A stretch of 64,000 nucleotides of DNA from Collinsella aerofaciens. GTDB taxonomy: Bacteria; Actinomycetota; Coriobacteriia; Coriobacteriales; Coriobacteriaceae. This document shows, piece after piece, positions 45,172 through 54,225 of this stretch. A model generated the notes under the pieces. It made no database searches and had not been told where the DNA came from. It was given only the letters and a program-made list of their open reading frames with translations. Position 1 is the stretch's first letter. Each line of letters begins with the position of its first letter. The stretch lies in the NCBI RefSeq assembly GCF_015546965.1, contig NZ_JADMUF010000007.1, positions 85,136 through 149,135 of the forward strand, read 5' to 3'. Position numbers and translations under genes: made by a program.

Positions 45172-46683
45172 TTATCGATAGGAAACGCTCTGCTGCGAAT
45201 CCTTGACGACAACGTCGTGGGCGCCGCCTTCGACGATTGAGGTGGAGCTCACCAGGGTCAGGCGTGCCTTTTCCTGGAGCTCGGGGATCGAGAGGGCACC
45301 GCAGTTGCACATCGTGGACTTGACCTTGTAAAGCGTGCCGCCCACGCCGTCCTTGAGGGAGCCGGCGTACGGGACGTAGGAGTCAACGCCCTCGACGAAG
45401 CTGAGCTTCGCGGCGCCGCCCAGGTCGTAGCGCTGCCAGTTGCGGGCACGCGCAGAACCCTCGCCCCAGTACTCCTTCATGTACTGGCCGTTGACGTTGA
45501 CGCGCTCGGTCGGGCTCTCGTCAAAGCGGGCGAAGTAACGGCCCAGCATCATAAAGTCGGCACCCATGGCAAGGGCGAGCGTCATGTGGTAGTCGTAGAC
45601 GATGCCGCCGTCGGAGCACACAGGCACGTAGACGCCGGTCTCCTCGTAGTACTCGTCGCGAGCGCGGCAGACGTCGATCAGCGCGGTGGCCTGGCCACGC
45701 CCGATACCCTTGGTCTCGCGGGTAATGCAGATGGAACCGCCGCCGATACCGACCTTGATGAAGTCGGCACCGCAGTCTGCCAGGAAGCGGAAGCCCTCGG
45801 CGTCGACGACGTTACCGGCACCGACTTTGACGTCCTCGCCGTAGTTGGCGCGAATCCACTCGATGGTGCGCTTCTGCCACTCGCTGAAGCCCTCGGAGGA
45901 GTCGATGCACAGGACATCGGCGCCGGCCTCGATGAGCAGCGGCACGCGCTCGGCATAGTCGCGGGTGTTGATACCGGCGCCGACCATGTAGCGCTTGTCG
46001 CCGTCGAGCAGCTCGTTGGGGTTGGTCTTGTGGCTGTCGTAGTCCTTGCGGAAGACGATGCCCATGAGGTGATCGTTGTCGTCGACGATCGGCAGGGCGT
46101 TGAGCTTGTTGTCCCAGATGACGTCGTTGGCAACCTTGAGGCTGATGTTCTTGTCGCCCACGATGAGCTGCTCACGCGGGGTCATGAACTCGGAGACCTT
46201 CTTCTGGTGGTCATCGCGACTGGGGCGATAGTCACGGCTGGTGACGATGCCCAGGAGCTTGCCCTTGGGGGTGCCGTCGTCGGTAACCGGCATAGTGGAG
46301 TGACCAGTCTTCTCCTTGAGCTCGATGACCTGCTCCATGGTCATGTCGGGGGTCAGCGTGGAATCGGACTGAACGAAGCCGGCCTTGTGATCCTTGACGG
46401 CCTTGACCATAGCGGCCTCGGACTCGGCGCTCTGGGAACCGTAAATGAAGGACAGGCCACCCTCGGTAGCGAGCGCGACACCCATGTCGACGCCCGAGAC
46501 GGACTGCATGATGGCGGAAACCATGGGGATGTTCAGGGTGATTGCCGGCTTCTCACCGCGCTTAAAGCGGGTTAGCGGCGTCTTGAGAGAGACGTTGTTG
46601 GGGATGCACTGCGAGGACGAGTAACCAGGGACCAGCAGATACTCCGAAAACGTGTGGGACTCACCGGGAAAGAACGTAGCCAT
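45172..46683 (-). CDS. guaB: Inosine-5'-monophosphate dehydrogenase
   Basis: Oxidises IMP to XMP, the committed step of GMP synthesis. It has 503 residues. A TIM barrel carries the catalytic loop [18 protein letters not shown] (catalytic Cys near 318). Two CBS domains are inserted at about 95-220 ([46 protein letters not shown]). [11 protein letters not shown] and [12 protein letters not shown] are typical. The ATG has AAAGGAG upstream. It is transcribed alone, divergent from the ModE-like gene, and followed by hairpin copy A and a terminator. Confidence 0.96.
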   Translation of the reverse strand: MATFFPGESHTFSEYLLVPGYSSSQCIPNNVSLKTPLTRFKRGEKPAITLNIPMVSAIMQSVSGVDMGVALATEGGLSFIYGSQSAESEAAMVKAVKDHKAGFVQSDSTLTPDMTMEQVIELKEKTGHSTMPVTDDGTPKGKLLGIVTSRDYRPSRDDHQKKVSEFMTPREQLIVGDKNISLKVANDVIWDNKLNALPIVDDNDHLMGIVFRKDYDSHKTNPNELLDGDKRYMVGAGINTRDYAERVPLLIEAGADVLCIDSSEGFSEWQKRTIEWIRANYGEDVKVGAGNVVDAEGFRFLADCGADFIKVGIGGGSICITRETKGIGRGQATALIDVCRARDEYYEETGVYVPVCSDGGIVYDYHMTLALAMGADFMMLGRYFARFDESPTERVNVNGQYMKEYWGEGSARARNWQRYDLGGAAKLSFVEGVDSYVPYAGSLKDGVGGTLYKVKSTMCNCGALSIPELQEKARLTLVSSTSIVEGGAHDVVVKDSQQSVSYR

Positions 46684-46876
46684 GTTTCTCCTTTTTCCAT
46701 GCGACCGGTCGGCTGCAGGCCTCGTAGGACCCAGCCCAACCTTGGGCGCCCAATACTGGGGAAGTATCTTAACGCACTTTGACTGCTACAATGCATGATT
46801 TAAGAAGAGCACACGAGGGTTTGACGCAGGCTTTGCGTTTGCCCAGCAAACACTTTAGCGGGAAGACGTGGAGCGT

Positions 46877-47221
46877 ATGAAGTACAAGACGACGGCAAAG
46901 TTGGTCATTCAAGCGTGCGACAAGGATTTGCCGGGCGTGTTCGGCCACGGCTGCGTCTTGCTGCTGCAGGGTATTGCCCGCGAGCACTCGCTCAACCGCG
47001 CCGCCAAGAGCATGGGCATGGCGTATTCCAAGGCCTGGCGCATCGTGAATGAGGCCGAAGGTCAGCTGGGCTGCAAACTCATCGAGCGAGACGGCGCCCG
47101 CGGATCATCGCTCACCCAAGCCGGCGAGCGAGCCATCGAAGTCTACGAATCCCTCCAGGCCGACATCAACAACATCATCGCCACCAAAGCCGACGCCCTC
47201 ATCGCCAGCATCAAAAAGTAG
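46877..47221 (+). CDS. ModE-like winged-helix DNA-binding protein
   Basis: A 114-residue protein equal to the N-terminal half of ModE/LysR-type regulators. Its winged helix is HSLNRAAKSMGMAYSKAWRIVNEAEGQLGCKLIER, ending in a wing GARGSSLTQAGERA. There is no molybdate-binding (TOBE) domain. The ATG at 46877 has GGAG close upstream; the in-frame GTG at 46868 is an alternative. No modABC genes are nearby. Stand-alone ModE-like domains often control molybdenum or oxidoreductase genes, but the target is unknown. It overlaps the tail of the next gene by eleven bases, end to end. Confidence 0.8.
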   Translation: MKYKTTAKLVIQACDKDLPGVFGHGCVLLLQGIAREHSLNRAAKSMGMAYSKAWRIVNEAEGQLGCKLIERDGARGSSLTQAGERAIEVYESLQADINNIIATKADALIASIKK

Positions 47222-48215
47222 CTAATTTGCGGAGGGCGTTGTCTAGGGTGGACGCTACTACCAGAGGATTGTCGGTGCCGGCGAAGAGGCGGATGGTGCT
47301 CCCCTGCTTGCCACGTGGAGCCGAAAGGCGCGTTGTTGCGCCGCCAGCGGGCGATGTACGAAACTCCCCCGGCAAAGCATCGAACAGCTCGCCCGCGCTA
47401 CGCTCGATAAGGTCAAATTCAACTGCCGGGCCAAAGCCGTGCTCGAGGATTCCCGTTGCAACCGCATGGTCGGGATGCGAGCTCAGCCCAGGATAGCGCA
47501 CGTTGCGCACCATCTCGTTGGCGGCCAGATACTCTGCCAGCGCACGGGCACGGTCGAAGTGTGCCTGCATGCGGACATCGAGCGAGTCCAGTCCCCGCTC
47601 CAGCACAGCGGCCTCGCCAGCAGGCAAATTAAGCTTAGCCAAGCCGCAGCCCTCAAGCAGGGCATGTGCGCACTCGGCAGCAGCATCCACACGATGGCGC
47701 TTGAGCTGCGAGCGCGCCACCGAAGCAGCAACGAGCTTGCGTGGAGCCTTACCGGCACACACGCGGTCGAGCGCCTCGAGCGACAGCACGGCACCCAGCC
47801 GCAGCGGATCGCAGCCAAAAGCCGACGCCACGGTGTTGTCAACAACCAGCAGCGCATGGGCCTCACGCGCCGCCCGACCCAGCGCACGCAGATCGGGCAC
47901 ACGCAGACCAAACCCGCCGATGGAGTTAACGAACCACCACAGGTGCGGCCCCTCGGCATCAAACGAAGCATCAAAGCCCTCGGACGCAGCGGCAAACGCC
48001 TCGGCGGACGGCGAGCCCACCAGCGCGACATCGCAGCAATCAAAGCCGCTCGCAAACGCATCGACAAAGTCATCCGCAAAGGCCACCAGGCGGTCGCAGG
48101 GACGCACAATCAGCAGCTGCGACAGCCCTGCCGGCACATGCGGGGCCGCAAGCAACTGCGCCTCACGCGCGCCGGTCCTCAAAGCCCAAGCCTCTTCTAG
48201 CTGCTGTACATCCAC
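47211..48215 (-). CDS. Divergent cystathionine-synthase/lyase-fold (PLP aspartate aminotransferase fold) protein
   Basis: The C-terminal two thirds resemble Cys/Met-metabolism PLP enzymes: LLVVDNTVASAFGCDPLRLGAVL, later SSHPDHAVATGILEHGFGPAVEFDL, and a C-terminal TRLSAPRGKQGSTIRLFAGTDNP. Where these enzymes have the Schiff-base lysine (LHSxTKYLxGHSD), this protein reads LSLEALDRVCAGKAPR, so the lysine is lost or displaced. The N-terminus is also short and lacks the usual SGM phosphate-binding block. I favour the GTG at 48215 (AAGGGG upstream, 334 residues). An ATG at 48233 is in frame but has no ribosome site. Either a non-catalytic relative or an enzyme with altered chemistry. Confidence 0.7.
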   Translation of the reverse strand: MDVQQLEEAWALRTGAREAQLLAAPHVPAGLSQLLIVRPCDRLVAFADDFVDAFASGFDCCDVALVGSPSAEAFAAASEGFDASFDAEGPHLWWFVNSIGGFGLRVPDLRALGRAAREAHALLVVDNTVASAFGCDPLRLGAVLSLEALDRVCAGKAPRKLVAASVARSQLKRHRVDAAAECAHALLEGCGLAKLNLPAGEAAVLERGLDSLDVRMQAHFDRARALAEYLAANEMVRNVRYPGLSSHPDHAVATGILEHGFGPAVEFDLIERSAGELFDALPGEFRTSPAGGATTRLSAPRGKQGSTIRLFAGTDNPLVVASTLDNALRKLATF

Positions 48216-48242
48216 AAGGCACCGCCCCTTCATAAGCAAAAA

Positions 48243-48273
48243 CCCACGATGCGGGTGTTCCCCGCATCGTGGG
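48243..48273 (-). terminator. Terminator after the sucrose hydrolase gene
   Basis: A 13-bp perfect stem (48243-48255 with 48261-48273) with a 5-base loop, followed by TTTTT on the minus strand. It ends the scrA-scrB unit and lies directly before the PLP-fold gene. Confidence 0.85.
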
Positions 48274-48311
48274 CAACGGCTGCAGTATAGCGCCGATATG
48301 CGACGAATCGC

Positions 48312-49853
48312 CTAGATGTTGAGCGCGTGATAGGTCACGTTCGCACCCGGAGTGTCAACGGTCACGCCATAGGCCTCGGGATAGATGCGCGTCGAAAACA
48401 CGAGCGCGCCATCGTTCACAAACACCTCGACCGACGAGACATCGCCAACAATGCGCACGTTGCGCACCTCGTCGACGGGCTCCCAGCGCACAGTACGACC
48501 ACAGCCGGCAGAAGCGCGCCCCTCATCGGTAAATCGTATCTCAAAGCGCGCGGGCAGCTCGCCATTGGCGGGCACAAACGCCAGCTTCAGCTCGCCATCA
48601 ATGGTTGCGGTAAACGCGCCGTCGACACCATCAACAACAACGTCAAAACAGATATCGCCGGCGACCTCCAACGAGCCCTCCCCCACGCGCACCGAGGCAT
48701 AATGGTGCTCGATCTCGCGAGCCGGCTGCTGCAGCACCACGCCGTCGGCACCGGCTGCAAGCTCACGCGGCACCGTCATGCAGTGCTGCCAGCCGCACGC
48801 CACGGTAGGCGCGTTGCCATAGGTCGGCTCATCGGGCATGCCCATCCAGCCGATTAGAATATGGCGACCGTCCTCGGCCGTGAACTCCTGCGGAGCATAG
48901 AAGTCAAAACCAGCGTCCCACAGGCGGAACTCGCCAAGCTCATAAGCGTCATTGCCGCCCGTAATGTCGCCCGTTACAGGCATGTAGCCCGCTGCATACA
49001 CATTGCCGCGGTCCCAACGACCGCCCTCGAGCCCCTGGGGCGAGAAGGACAACCACTTCGCCGGCACACCGCCATCCACCTCAAGCTCCAGATACCCCGG
49101 GCACTCCCACATAAAGCCAAAACGCTCGGGCGTAGACACACGGCTTTCGAGCTCCCAGCTCAGCATATCGGCCGAGCCATACACCAGGATCTCACCCACG
49201 TCGCGCCCGGCACCCTCGCCGTGCATCGCACAAAAACGGCTCTCGACATGCGGCCCATCCACGCGACGACGAGCACCCAGCACTATGTGATAACGCCCGT
49301 CCGCGTCACGCCATACCTTGGGATCGCGCACATGGCAGGTCAAATCCTCGGGATAATCCTCGGAAGCCAGCACCACACGCTTTTGGCTGAACTCCCGACC
49401 GGCAAGGCCATCAACGCTCTCGACATAGACGGTATCAGCGCGGCGTCCGGTATTGACGTAGTCGTACGTACCGTCCGCATCGGAAAGCTTAACGTTGCCT
49501 GTGTACAGTACGCGTATGTGGCCGTCCTCGGCAAGCGCGGAGCCCGAATACACACCGTGACAATCGAACGGCTCGTCGGGCAGCAGCGGAGCGCCAACGT
49601 AGTCCCACGTCATAAGGTCGCGGCTCGTCGCATGGCCCCAGGCCTTAACGCCGCCCTCGACATCAAACGGCGCATACTGAAAATAGGCATGGAACACGCC
49701 ACCCGCCTGGCAAAGACCGTTGGGGTCGTTGAGCCAACCCGCCGGCGGCATAATGTGGAAGCGCTGGCCATACGCGCCATGACCGCACTCAGAGGCGGCG
49801 GCGTCAACAGCGGCGACCAGCTTTGCAAGGTCGCGACCAAGTGCATTAGACAT
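48312..49853 (-). CDS. scrB: Sucrose-6-phosphate hydrolase (glycoside hydrolase family 32)
   Basis: Splits sucrose 6-phosphate, delivered by the PTS, into glucose 6-phosphate and fructose. Of 513 residues, the five-bladed propeller carries the nucleophile motif WLNDPNG (Asp43), RDPK near 176 and the acid/base motif ECPG near 249. A C-terminal beta-sandwich domain follows. No signal peptide is present, so it acts in the cytoplasm, which fits a PTS-linked hydrolase rather than a secreted fructanase. It lies about 107 bases after scrA with a small hairpin between (49916-49940). Confidence 0.92.
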   Translation of the reverse strand: MSNALGRDLAKLVAAVDAAASECGHGAYGQRFHIMPPAGWLNDPNGLCQAGGVFHAYFQYAPFDVEGGVKAWGHATSRDLMTWDYVGAPLLPDEPFDCHGVYSGSALAEDGHIRVLYTGNVKLSDADGTYDYVNTGRRADTVYVESVDGLAGREFSQKRVVLASEDYPEDLTCHVRDPKVWRDADGRYHIVLGARRRVDGPHVESRFCAMHGEGAGRDVGEILVYGSADMLSWELESRVSTPERFGFMWECPGYLELEVDGGVPAKWLSFSPQGLEGGRWDRGNVYAAGYMPVTGDITGGNDAYELGEFRLWDAGFDFYAPQEFTAEDGRHILIGWMGMPDEPTYGNAPTVACGWQHCMTVPRELAAGADGVVLQQPAREIEHHYASVRVGEGSLEVAGDICFDVVVDGVDGAFTATIDGELKLAFVPANGELPARFEIRFTDEGRASAGCGRTVRWEPVDEVRNVRIVGDVSSVEVFVNDGALVFSTRIYPEAYGVTVDTPGANVTYHALNI

Positions 49854-49915
49854 ATCAAAGTCCTAACGGATCGAAAGTTACAAGGCACCAGAGATCGGCA
49901 CCAGATACGGGAAAC

Positions 49916-49940
49916 GCCCGCGAGCATAAAACCCGCGGGC
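49916..49940 (-). other. Small hairpin between scrA and scrB
   Basis: A 7-bp GC stem (49916-49922 with 49934-49940) with an 11-base loop and only three T residues after it. It could reduce read-through from scrA to scrB or protect the 3' end of the scrA message. Confidence 0.4.
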
Positions 49941-49960
49941 ATCCCCTCAATCAAAAGCTC

Positions 49961-51361
49961 TTAGGCCTGCTCGGAAGCCTTGGGCTCGTCCTTGTACAGG
50001 ACAAACGAGACGGCAAAGGAAACCAGCGCGGCAACCGCAAACATGATCGCGTACTGCACGGGTTGGGCCAGGCACAGCAGGATACCGAAGATACCGGTAA
50101 CGCCCGTGCCGGAGGCAGCCAGCGAAGTGAGCGCGCAGACCAGGGCACCGCAACCGCCGCCGATGCAGCCGGCGATGAAGGGCTTAAAGAAGCGCAGGTT
50201 CACACCAAAGATGGCAGGCTCGGTAATGCCCATGAAGGCGGACAGGGCCGAAGGAAGCGCCAGACCCTTGATCTTGGCATCGCGGGTCTTAAAGGCAACG
50301 GCGAGTGCGGCGCCACCCTGAGCGATGTTGGCAGCACTGGCGATGGGCAGCCAGTAGGTCACGCCGTACTGGGCGAGCTGACCCAGGTCGATGGCGGTGT
50401 ACATCTGGTGGATACCGGTAACGACCGTGGGGGCATAGAACAGGCCGACGATAAAGGAACCGATGCCGAAGGGCAGGGTCAGCAGGGCCTGGATCAGACC
50501 GAGGATGGCGTTCTCGGCCCAGACAAAGATGGGGCCTACGGCAACGAGCGTCACGAGCACGGTCACGAACACGGAGACGAGCGGAGTCACAAAGAGGTCG
50601 AACATCTCGGGAACAACCTTGTGGAGACGCTTCTCCAAAAAGGCCAGAATGGCACAGGCGATGACGATGGGGATCACATGGCCCTGATAGCCGACCCACT
50701 CAAAGCTGTACACGCCGGGGATGACGTTGACCATGGTCTGCACGCCCTCGGAGGCAACCGTGTAGGCGCTCTGCAGCGAGGAGTTGATGAACGCACCGCC
50801 GACGACGGCTCCCAGGTACGGGTTGGCGCCAAAGGCCTTAGCCGCGGAGTAACCGATCAGGATCTGCAGAATGCCAAAGGACGTGCCCGAAACCAGGTCG
50901 GCAATCTTGTAGATAAAGTTATTGGTGTCGAGCGCGATAAAGCCGTTGGAGGCCATAAAGTTGAGGGCGCTCATAATGCCCAGCAGCAGGCCCGAGGCCA
51001 CGATGGCGGGGATGATGGGGACAAAGACATCGCCGAGCACCTTAATGGCACGCATAAAGATGTTCTGCTGCTGCGCCGCGGCCTCCTTGACCTCGGCCTT
51101 GGTAGCAGCCTCGACGCCGCTGAGCGCGATGAACTCTTCGTAGACCTTGTTGACGGTGCCGGTACCAAAAATAATCTGGAGCTGGCCCTGGGCCTCAAAG
51201 ACGCCCTTGGCGCCGTCGATATTCTCGAGGGCCCCCTTGTCGACCTTGGCGTTATCGGCAATCACCAGGCGCAGACGCGTGGCGCAGTGTGCGGCCGAAA
51301 CAACGTTGCCGGCGCCACCGATGTTGTCGAGCACCTCTTGGGCTGATTTGCGGTAGTCCAT
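49961..51361 (-). CDS. scrA: Sucrose-specific PTS transporter, EIIBC
   Basis: Imports sucrose and phosphorylates it. Of 466 residues, the N-terminal EIIB domain has the phosphocysteine in SAAHCATRLR (Cys26) and ends near 90. The EIIC domain has about ten membrane segments (VPIIPAIVASGLLLG, GVTGIHQMYTA-like VTGIHQMY, GITEPAIFGVNLRFFKPF). There is no EIIA domain, so phosphate must come from an EIIA encoded elsewhere. The ATG at 51361 has GGAGGAAAGGG upstream. It is controlled by two LacI-type operators just upstream. Confidence 0.92.
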   Translation of the reverse strand: MDYRKSAQEVLDNIGGAGNVVSAAHCATRLRLVIADNAKVDKGALENIDGAKGVFEAQGQLQIIFGTGTVNKVYEEFIALSGVEAATKAEVKEAAAQQQNIFMRAIKVLGDVFVPIIPAIVASGLLLGIMSALNFMASNGFIALDTNNFIYKIADLVSGTSFGILQILIGYSAAKAFGANPYLGAVVGGAFINSSLQSAYTVASEGVQTMVNVIPGVYSFEWVGYQGHVIPIVIACAILAFLEKRLHKVVPEMFDLFVTPLVSVFVTVLVTLVAVGPIFVWAENAILGLIQALLTLPFGIGSFIVGLFYAPTVVTGIHQMYTAIDLGQLAQYGVTYWLPIASAANIAQGGAALAVAFKTRDAKIKGLALPSALSAFMGITEPAIFGVNLRFFKPFIAGCIGGGCGALVCALTSLAASGTGVTGIFGILLCLAQPVQYAIMFAVAALVSFAVSFVLYKDEPKASEQA

Positions 51362-51417
51362 GACTTCCCTTTCCTCCAACGGGCGCATTTGCACCCGGCC
51401 ATCTTTGACACTTACAC

Positions 51418-51457
51418 TGTAATCGTTTTCAGTTTCATATATCTGTAATCGTTTTCA
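51418..51457. promoter_or_regulatory. Two LacI-family operators upstream of scrA
   Basis: TGTAATCGTTTTCA occurs twice in the same orientation (51418-51431 and 51444-51457), 26 bp apart. Read on the minus strand as TGAAAACGATTACA, it fits the LacI-family pattern TGAAA-nCGn-TTnCA and resembles the site at 52543-52556 by the regulator gene. Confidence 0.8.
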
Positions 51458-51546
51458 TAGTAGGGTAAACGGTAGGAATTAGCCGGCGAATGGTAGTTTT
51501 GGGACAAAAAACGGGGAACTCAAAGGCAGGCAGACGCGTCCAAGGA

Positions 51547-52527
51547 CTAGACATTCATGAGCTGATGCCCAAGTTTGAGCGTCCGCAGGCCGCTCTCCCC
51601 CTCCTCGCCATCGAGCGCGTCGAGCAGCATATTGGTCGCCTCGACGCCGCTGGTCAGGTAGCCGTAATGCACGGTGGGAATGCCGCCCGTCAGCGCGCGC
51701 AAAAATGCGTTGTCGCCGAAACCGCTCACGCGACGCACGCCCTCGCCCATGCCGCGCACCTCGTCAAGAGCGCGCAGGGCGCCGGCCGCCATAGTGTCGG
51801 TCGCGCACGCGATAAACGAAACATCGGGGACATCGGCAAGCAGCTCGCGCGCAGCGCGATAGCCCGAGTCGAGCGTAAACGAGCCCAGGCGAATCAGGCT
51901 CGGATCAAGCACCGCGCCCGCGGCGCGCAATCCGGCCTCAAAACCGCGACGGCGGTCATAACCAGCAGCGCGGTCCTCTTCGGTAACTCCAATGTAGGCG
52001 ATCTTGCCGTCCACGCGACCCGCAAGCGCACGGCCCAACTCAAAGGCAGCCTCGTAATCGTCATGATAGACGCACGCCGCGCCCTCGACATGTTGACCGA
52101 TCAGCACGATGGGCACGCGGCACGACTCAATCGCCCGACGGTGCTCATCGGTAATCATAGTTGCCACCAGCACAATGCCATCGACCGGGTGGTTTTGGAA
52201 TAAATCGAGGTATTCGAGCTCACGATCGGCCGCGTTGTCGGTGTTGGCAAGGAGCATCTGGTAGCCACGACGACCGAGCACCTGGCCAATACCGGCGGTA
52301 ATGCGGCTCACGGATTCGGAGTTGATCTTAGGTACGATGACGCCAATGAGCTTGGTGGAACCGGTGCGCAGCGCGCGAGCCTGGCTGGATCGCACGTATC
52401 CGGTCAGCTCGATTGCATGCTTAATGCGCTCGGCCTTGTCCGCCGAGATATATCCACCGTTGAGGTAGCGCGAGACGGCGGCGCTCGAAACGCCCGCCAG
52501 CTCGGCCACATCTTTCATCTTTACCAC
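51547..52527 (-). CDS. scrR: LacI-family regulator of the sucrose genes
   Basis: A repressor of the LacI/GalR family. The 326 residues start (from the GTG at 52527, AGGGG five bases upstream) with a helix-turn-helix, MKDVAELAGVSSAAVSRYLNGGYISADKAERIKHAI, and a hinge. A periplasmic-binding-protein-like sugar domain follows (VIVPKINSESVSRITAGIG ... HPVDGIVLVATM ... DGKIAYIGVTEEDRAAGYDRRRGF). Its place directly before scrA, with matching operators at both genes, argues for control of sucrose uptake and for autoregulation. The frame stays open eleven codons upstream, but that part overlaps the operator. Confidence 0.88.
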   Translation of the reverse strand: MVKMKDVAELAGVSSAAVSRYLNGGYISADKAERIKHAIELTGYVRSSQARALRTGSTKLIGVIVPKINSESVSRITAGIGQVLGRRGYQMLLANTDNAADRELEYLDLFQNHPVDGIVLVATMITDEHRRAIESCRVPIVLIGQHVEGAACVYHDDYEAAFELGRALAGRVDGKIAYIGVTEEDRAAGYDRRRGFEAGLRAAGAVLDPSLIRLGSFTLDSGYRAARELLADVPDVSFIACATDTMAAGALRALDEVRGMGEGVRRVSGFGDNAFLRALTGGIPTVHYGYLTSGVEATNMLLDALDGEEGESGLRTLKLGHQLMNV

Positions 52528-52542
52528 GAGCACCCCTGTCAT

Positions 52543-52556
52543 TGAAATCGCTTTCA
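52543..52556. promoter_or_regulatory. LacI-family operator at the scrR start
   Basis: TGAAATCGCTTTCA has symmetric TGAAA and TTTCA half sites around a CG centre. It lies 16 bases upstream of the chosen scrR start, an autoregulation position. Confidence 0.75.
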
Positions 52557-52620
52557 CCATGATACCCGTGACGGCGCTTCGGATAAATCAATATCACCCA
52601 GGTCGAGCAAACGTCAGCGA

Positions 52621-52720
52621 GCGGGCAGCTGCCGTGGCGAGGTGCCGCGAAAGAGGAGCGAAGCGTACTTCATGTACGCAAGCGACGGTTTGAGCGGCAG
52701 ATCGCCCGGCAGATGCCCGC
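52621..52720. repeat. Long hairpin element, copy B (after the Pel operon)
   Basis: Arms of about 27 bases (52621-52648 and 52694-52720) pair with three small defects. Inside is the same core as copy A (52647-52699). One base pair under the shared loop differs in both strands (T-A in A, C-G in B), a compensatory change. It lies 45 bases after the DUF4956 stop; the 237-base gap to scrR holds this element, the hairpin at 52735-52758 and the scrR operator. Confidence 0.8.
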
Positions 52721-52734
52721 GCAGCGTCGAGCGG

Positions 52735-52758
52735 TCCGGCGTTCGTTAGAACGCCGGA
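52735..52758 (-). terminator. Hairpin after the Pel operon
   Basis: A 10-bp perfect stem (52735-52744 with 52749-52758) with a GTTA loop, six bases after the last stop codon. No T run follows, so it may be a processing or stability hairpin rather than a terminator. Confidence 0.5.
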
Positions 52759-52764
52759 ACATAG

Positions 52765-53430
52765 TTAGCCGTGGTATTCGCCGTTGTACTGGATGAGGGT
52801 CAGGTCCTCTACCCCATCGAGCGCGCGAATCGCATCCGCGTACGGCATATCCACGCCGTCCGAGAACACCTCAACGGCCATCTCGACCTTGTCGGCACGC
52901 ATAGTCTTGGACTTCACCGTAAACTTGGTGCGCCCAAATGCACGCACGATGTCGTCGCCGGTGGTCTGGCCCGTGTAGTGGATGACCATCATGTACACGC
53001 GCGCCTTGTCCTGGTGGCTCGCAAAGCCGGCGATCATCACCACGATCACCACTGCCGTGAGCCCCACGAGCGCGTACATGCCGGCACCCGCCGTAATGCC
53101 CGTGGTAATGGCCCAAAACAGATACAGTAGGTCGAGTGGGTCCTTGACCGCCGTACGGTAGCGGACAATAGACAGAGCACCGACCATACCGAGCGAGATG
53201 ACCACGTTGGTCGAAATCGCGAGCGTCACCATGCAGGTGAGCACGCACATGCCCACGAGCGTCACGGCAAAGCTGCGCGAGTACACCACGCCCGTAAAGA
53301 AACGCTTGTACACGTGGTAGATCAAAATGCCCATGGCCAGCGCCACGAGCAGCGACAGACCGATCTTGGCAGGGTCGACCTGGCCAAACGCCTCCAGAAC
53401 GGAGTTCTTAAAAAAGTCCCTGGTGCTCAT
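52765..53430 (-). CDS. DUF4956 membrane protein
   Basis: A 221-residue protein. It has an N-terminal amphipathic start, four membrane segments (about 24-41, 53-72, 75-88 and 108-135) and a soluble C-terminal domain (about 140-215, with VYMMVIHYTGQTTGDDIVRAF). The signature GALSIVRYRTAVKDPLDLLYLFWAI is characteristic of DUF4956. Function is not known; the family often sits beside VTC-domain and CotH proteins, as here. It is the last gene of the eight-gene operon, starting three bases after the VTC gene. Confidence 0.85.
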   Translation of the reverse strand: MSTRDFFKNSVLEAFGQVDPAKIGLSLLVALAMGILIYHVYKRFFTGVVYSRSFAVTLVGMCVLTCMVTLAISTNVVISLGMVGALSIVRYRTAVKDPLDLLYLFWAITTGITAGAGMYALVGLTAVVIVVMIAGFASHQDKARVYMMVIHYTGQTTGDDIVRAFGRTKFTVKSKTMRADKVEMAVEVFSDGVDMPYADAIRALDGVEDLTLIQYNGEYHG

Positions 53431-53433
53431 GGT

Positions 53434-54225
53434 CTAAATATCCCCTCGGTTCTCAAAGTCCGATTCCCAATAATTAAATCCGCGCAGGTAGGCGGTCTTT
53501 TCGTAGCACAGGCAGTACTTGGAGACCGCCGTGAGCTCGGCCGCACCCGGTGGCACCATATCGCGCACCAGCTGCGGGCAAAACTCCGTAAACTTGACCT
53601 CCATCACCAGCTTGCCGGGTTCTAGCACCGGCAGCGCGGGCAAGGTCGCGTCAAAGATATCAAAGCTTCCCACCGCGGCGCGCACGTTCGCGTCGAACGT
53701 AATGCGCACCGTTCCCTCGTCCATCACCCACGGCTCGCGCTCGTAGTCCACGATGGTCCGCGGCCGCATCATGTTGCACATGCACTCGATATAGAACTCG
53801 CGACATAACTGGTGCGGACTGCGCAGCAAAAAGTCGTAGTCGCCCGCCAGAATGCGCTCAAACTCGTCGCGGGTGAGCGGCGCGTCCTCCTTGTAGATCC
53901 AGCTGCCGTACTTCTTTTTGCGCTCGAGCTTAATCACCTTGTCGCTGCCGTTATAGATGCGCACGCGATACTTTTTGCGCATGAGAATGCCGGCATCCTT
54001 TTCCTCGTACGCCGAGTTGCAGTAATCGTCAAAGTACAGGCTGCGGATGGTATAGCCGCCCGCCCGCGCATGCTTGTCCAGCTTAAAGACCGGCGCCATG
54101 CGGCAGGCCAGCGCGGCATGCTCGCCTTCGTTGATAAGGTATTTGAGCTCGTGGCGATAGCGCTCCTGCGTCGTGCGCGCGGGCGGAACGGCCAGGCGCT
54201 CAAGCAGCGCGCTAGCCCTCCTCAT
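53434..54225 (-). CDS. VTC-domain protein (polyphosphate polymerase type)
   Basis: A 263-residue stand-alone VTC domain, related to the catalytic subunit of the yeast vacuolar transporter chaperone that makes polyphosphate from ATP. The basic tunnel residues are present: RHELKYLIN, IRSLYFDDY, KKYRVRIYNG, KLERKKKYGSWIYKE, DYEREPW, RITFDANVRA and VMEVKFTEFCP. No membrane segment is seen. The start at 54225 (GGGGG upstream) overlaps cotH by 14 bases. With DUF4956 it probably forms a membrane-linked complex; whether it makes polyphosphate or modifies a glycan is open. Confidence 0.85.
   Translation of the reverse strand: MRRASALLERLAVPPARTTQERYRHELKYLINEGEHAALACRMAPVFKLDKHARAGGYTIRSLYFDDYCNSAYEEKDAGILMRKKYRVRIYNGSDKVIKLERKKKYGSWIYKEDAPLTRDEFERILAGDYDFLLRSPHQLCREFYIECMCNMMRPRTIVDYEREPWVMDEGTVRITFDANVRAAVGSFDIFDATLPALPVLEPGKLVMEVKFTEFCPQLVRDMVPPGAAELTAVSKYCLCYEKTAYLRGFNYWESDFENRGDI

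Noticed and set aside
44837-45310. Short frames in the leuS-guaB gap
   Set aside because: They cover inverted repeats and read through hairpin arms; no ribosome sites and no similarity I recognise.
46684-46876. Search for a purine riboswitch before guaB
   Set aside because: No guanine/xanthine or PRPP-type aptamer pattern could be read in the 193 bases; only a normal ribosome site was seen.
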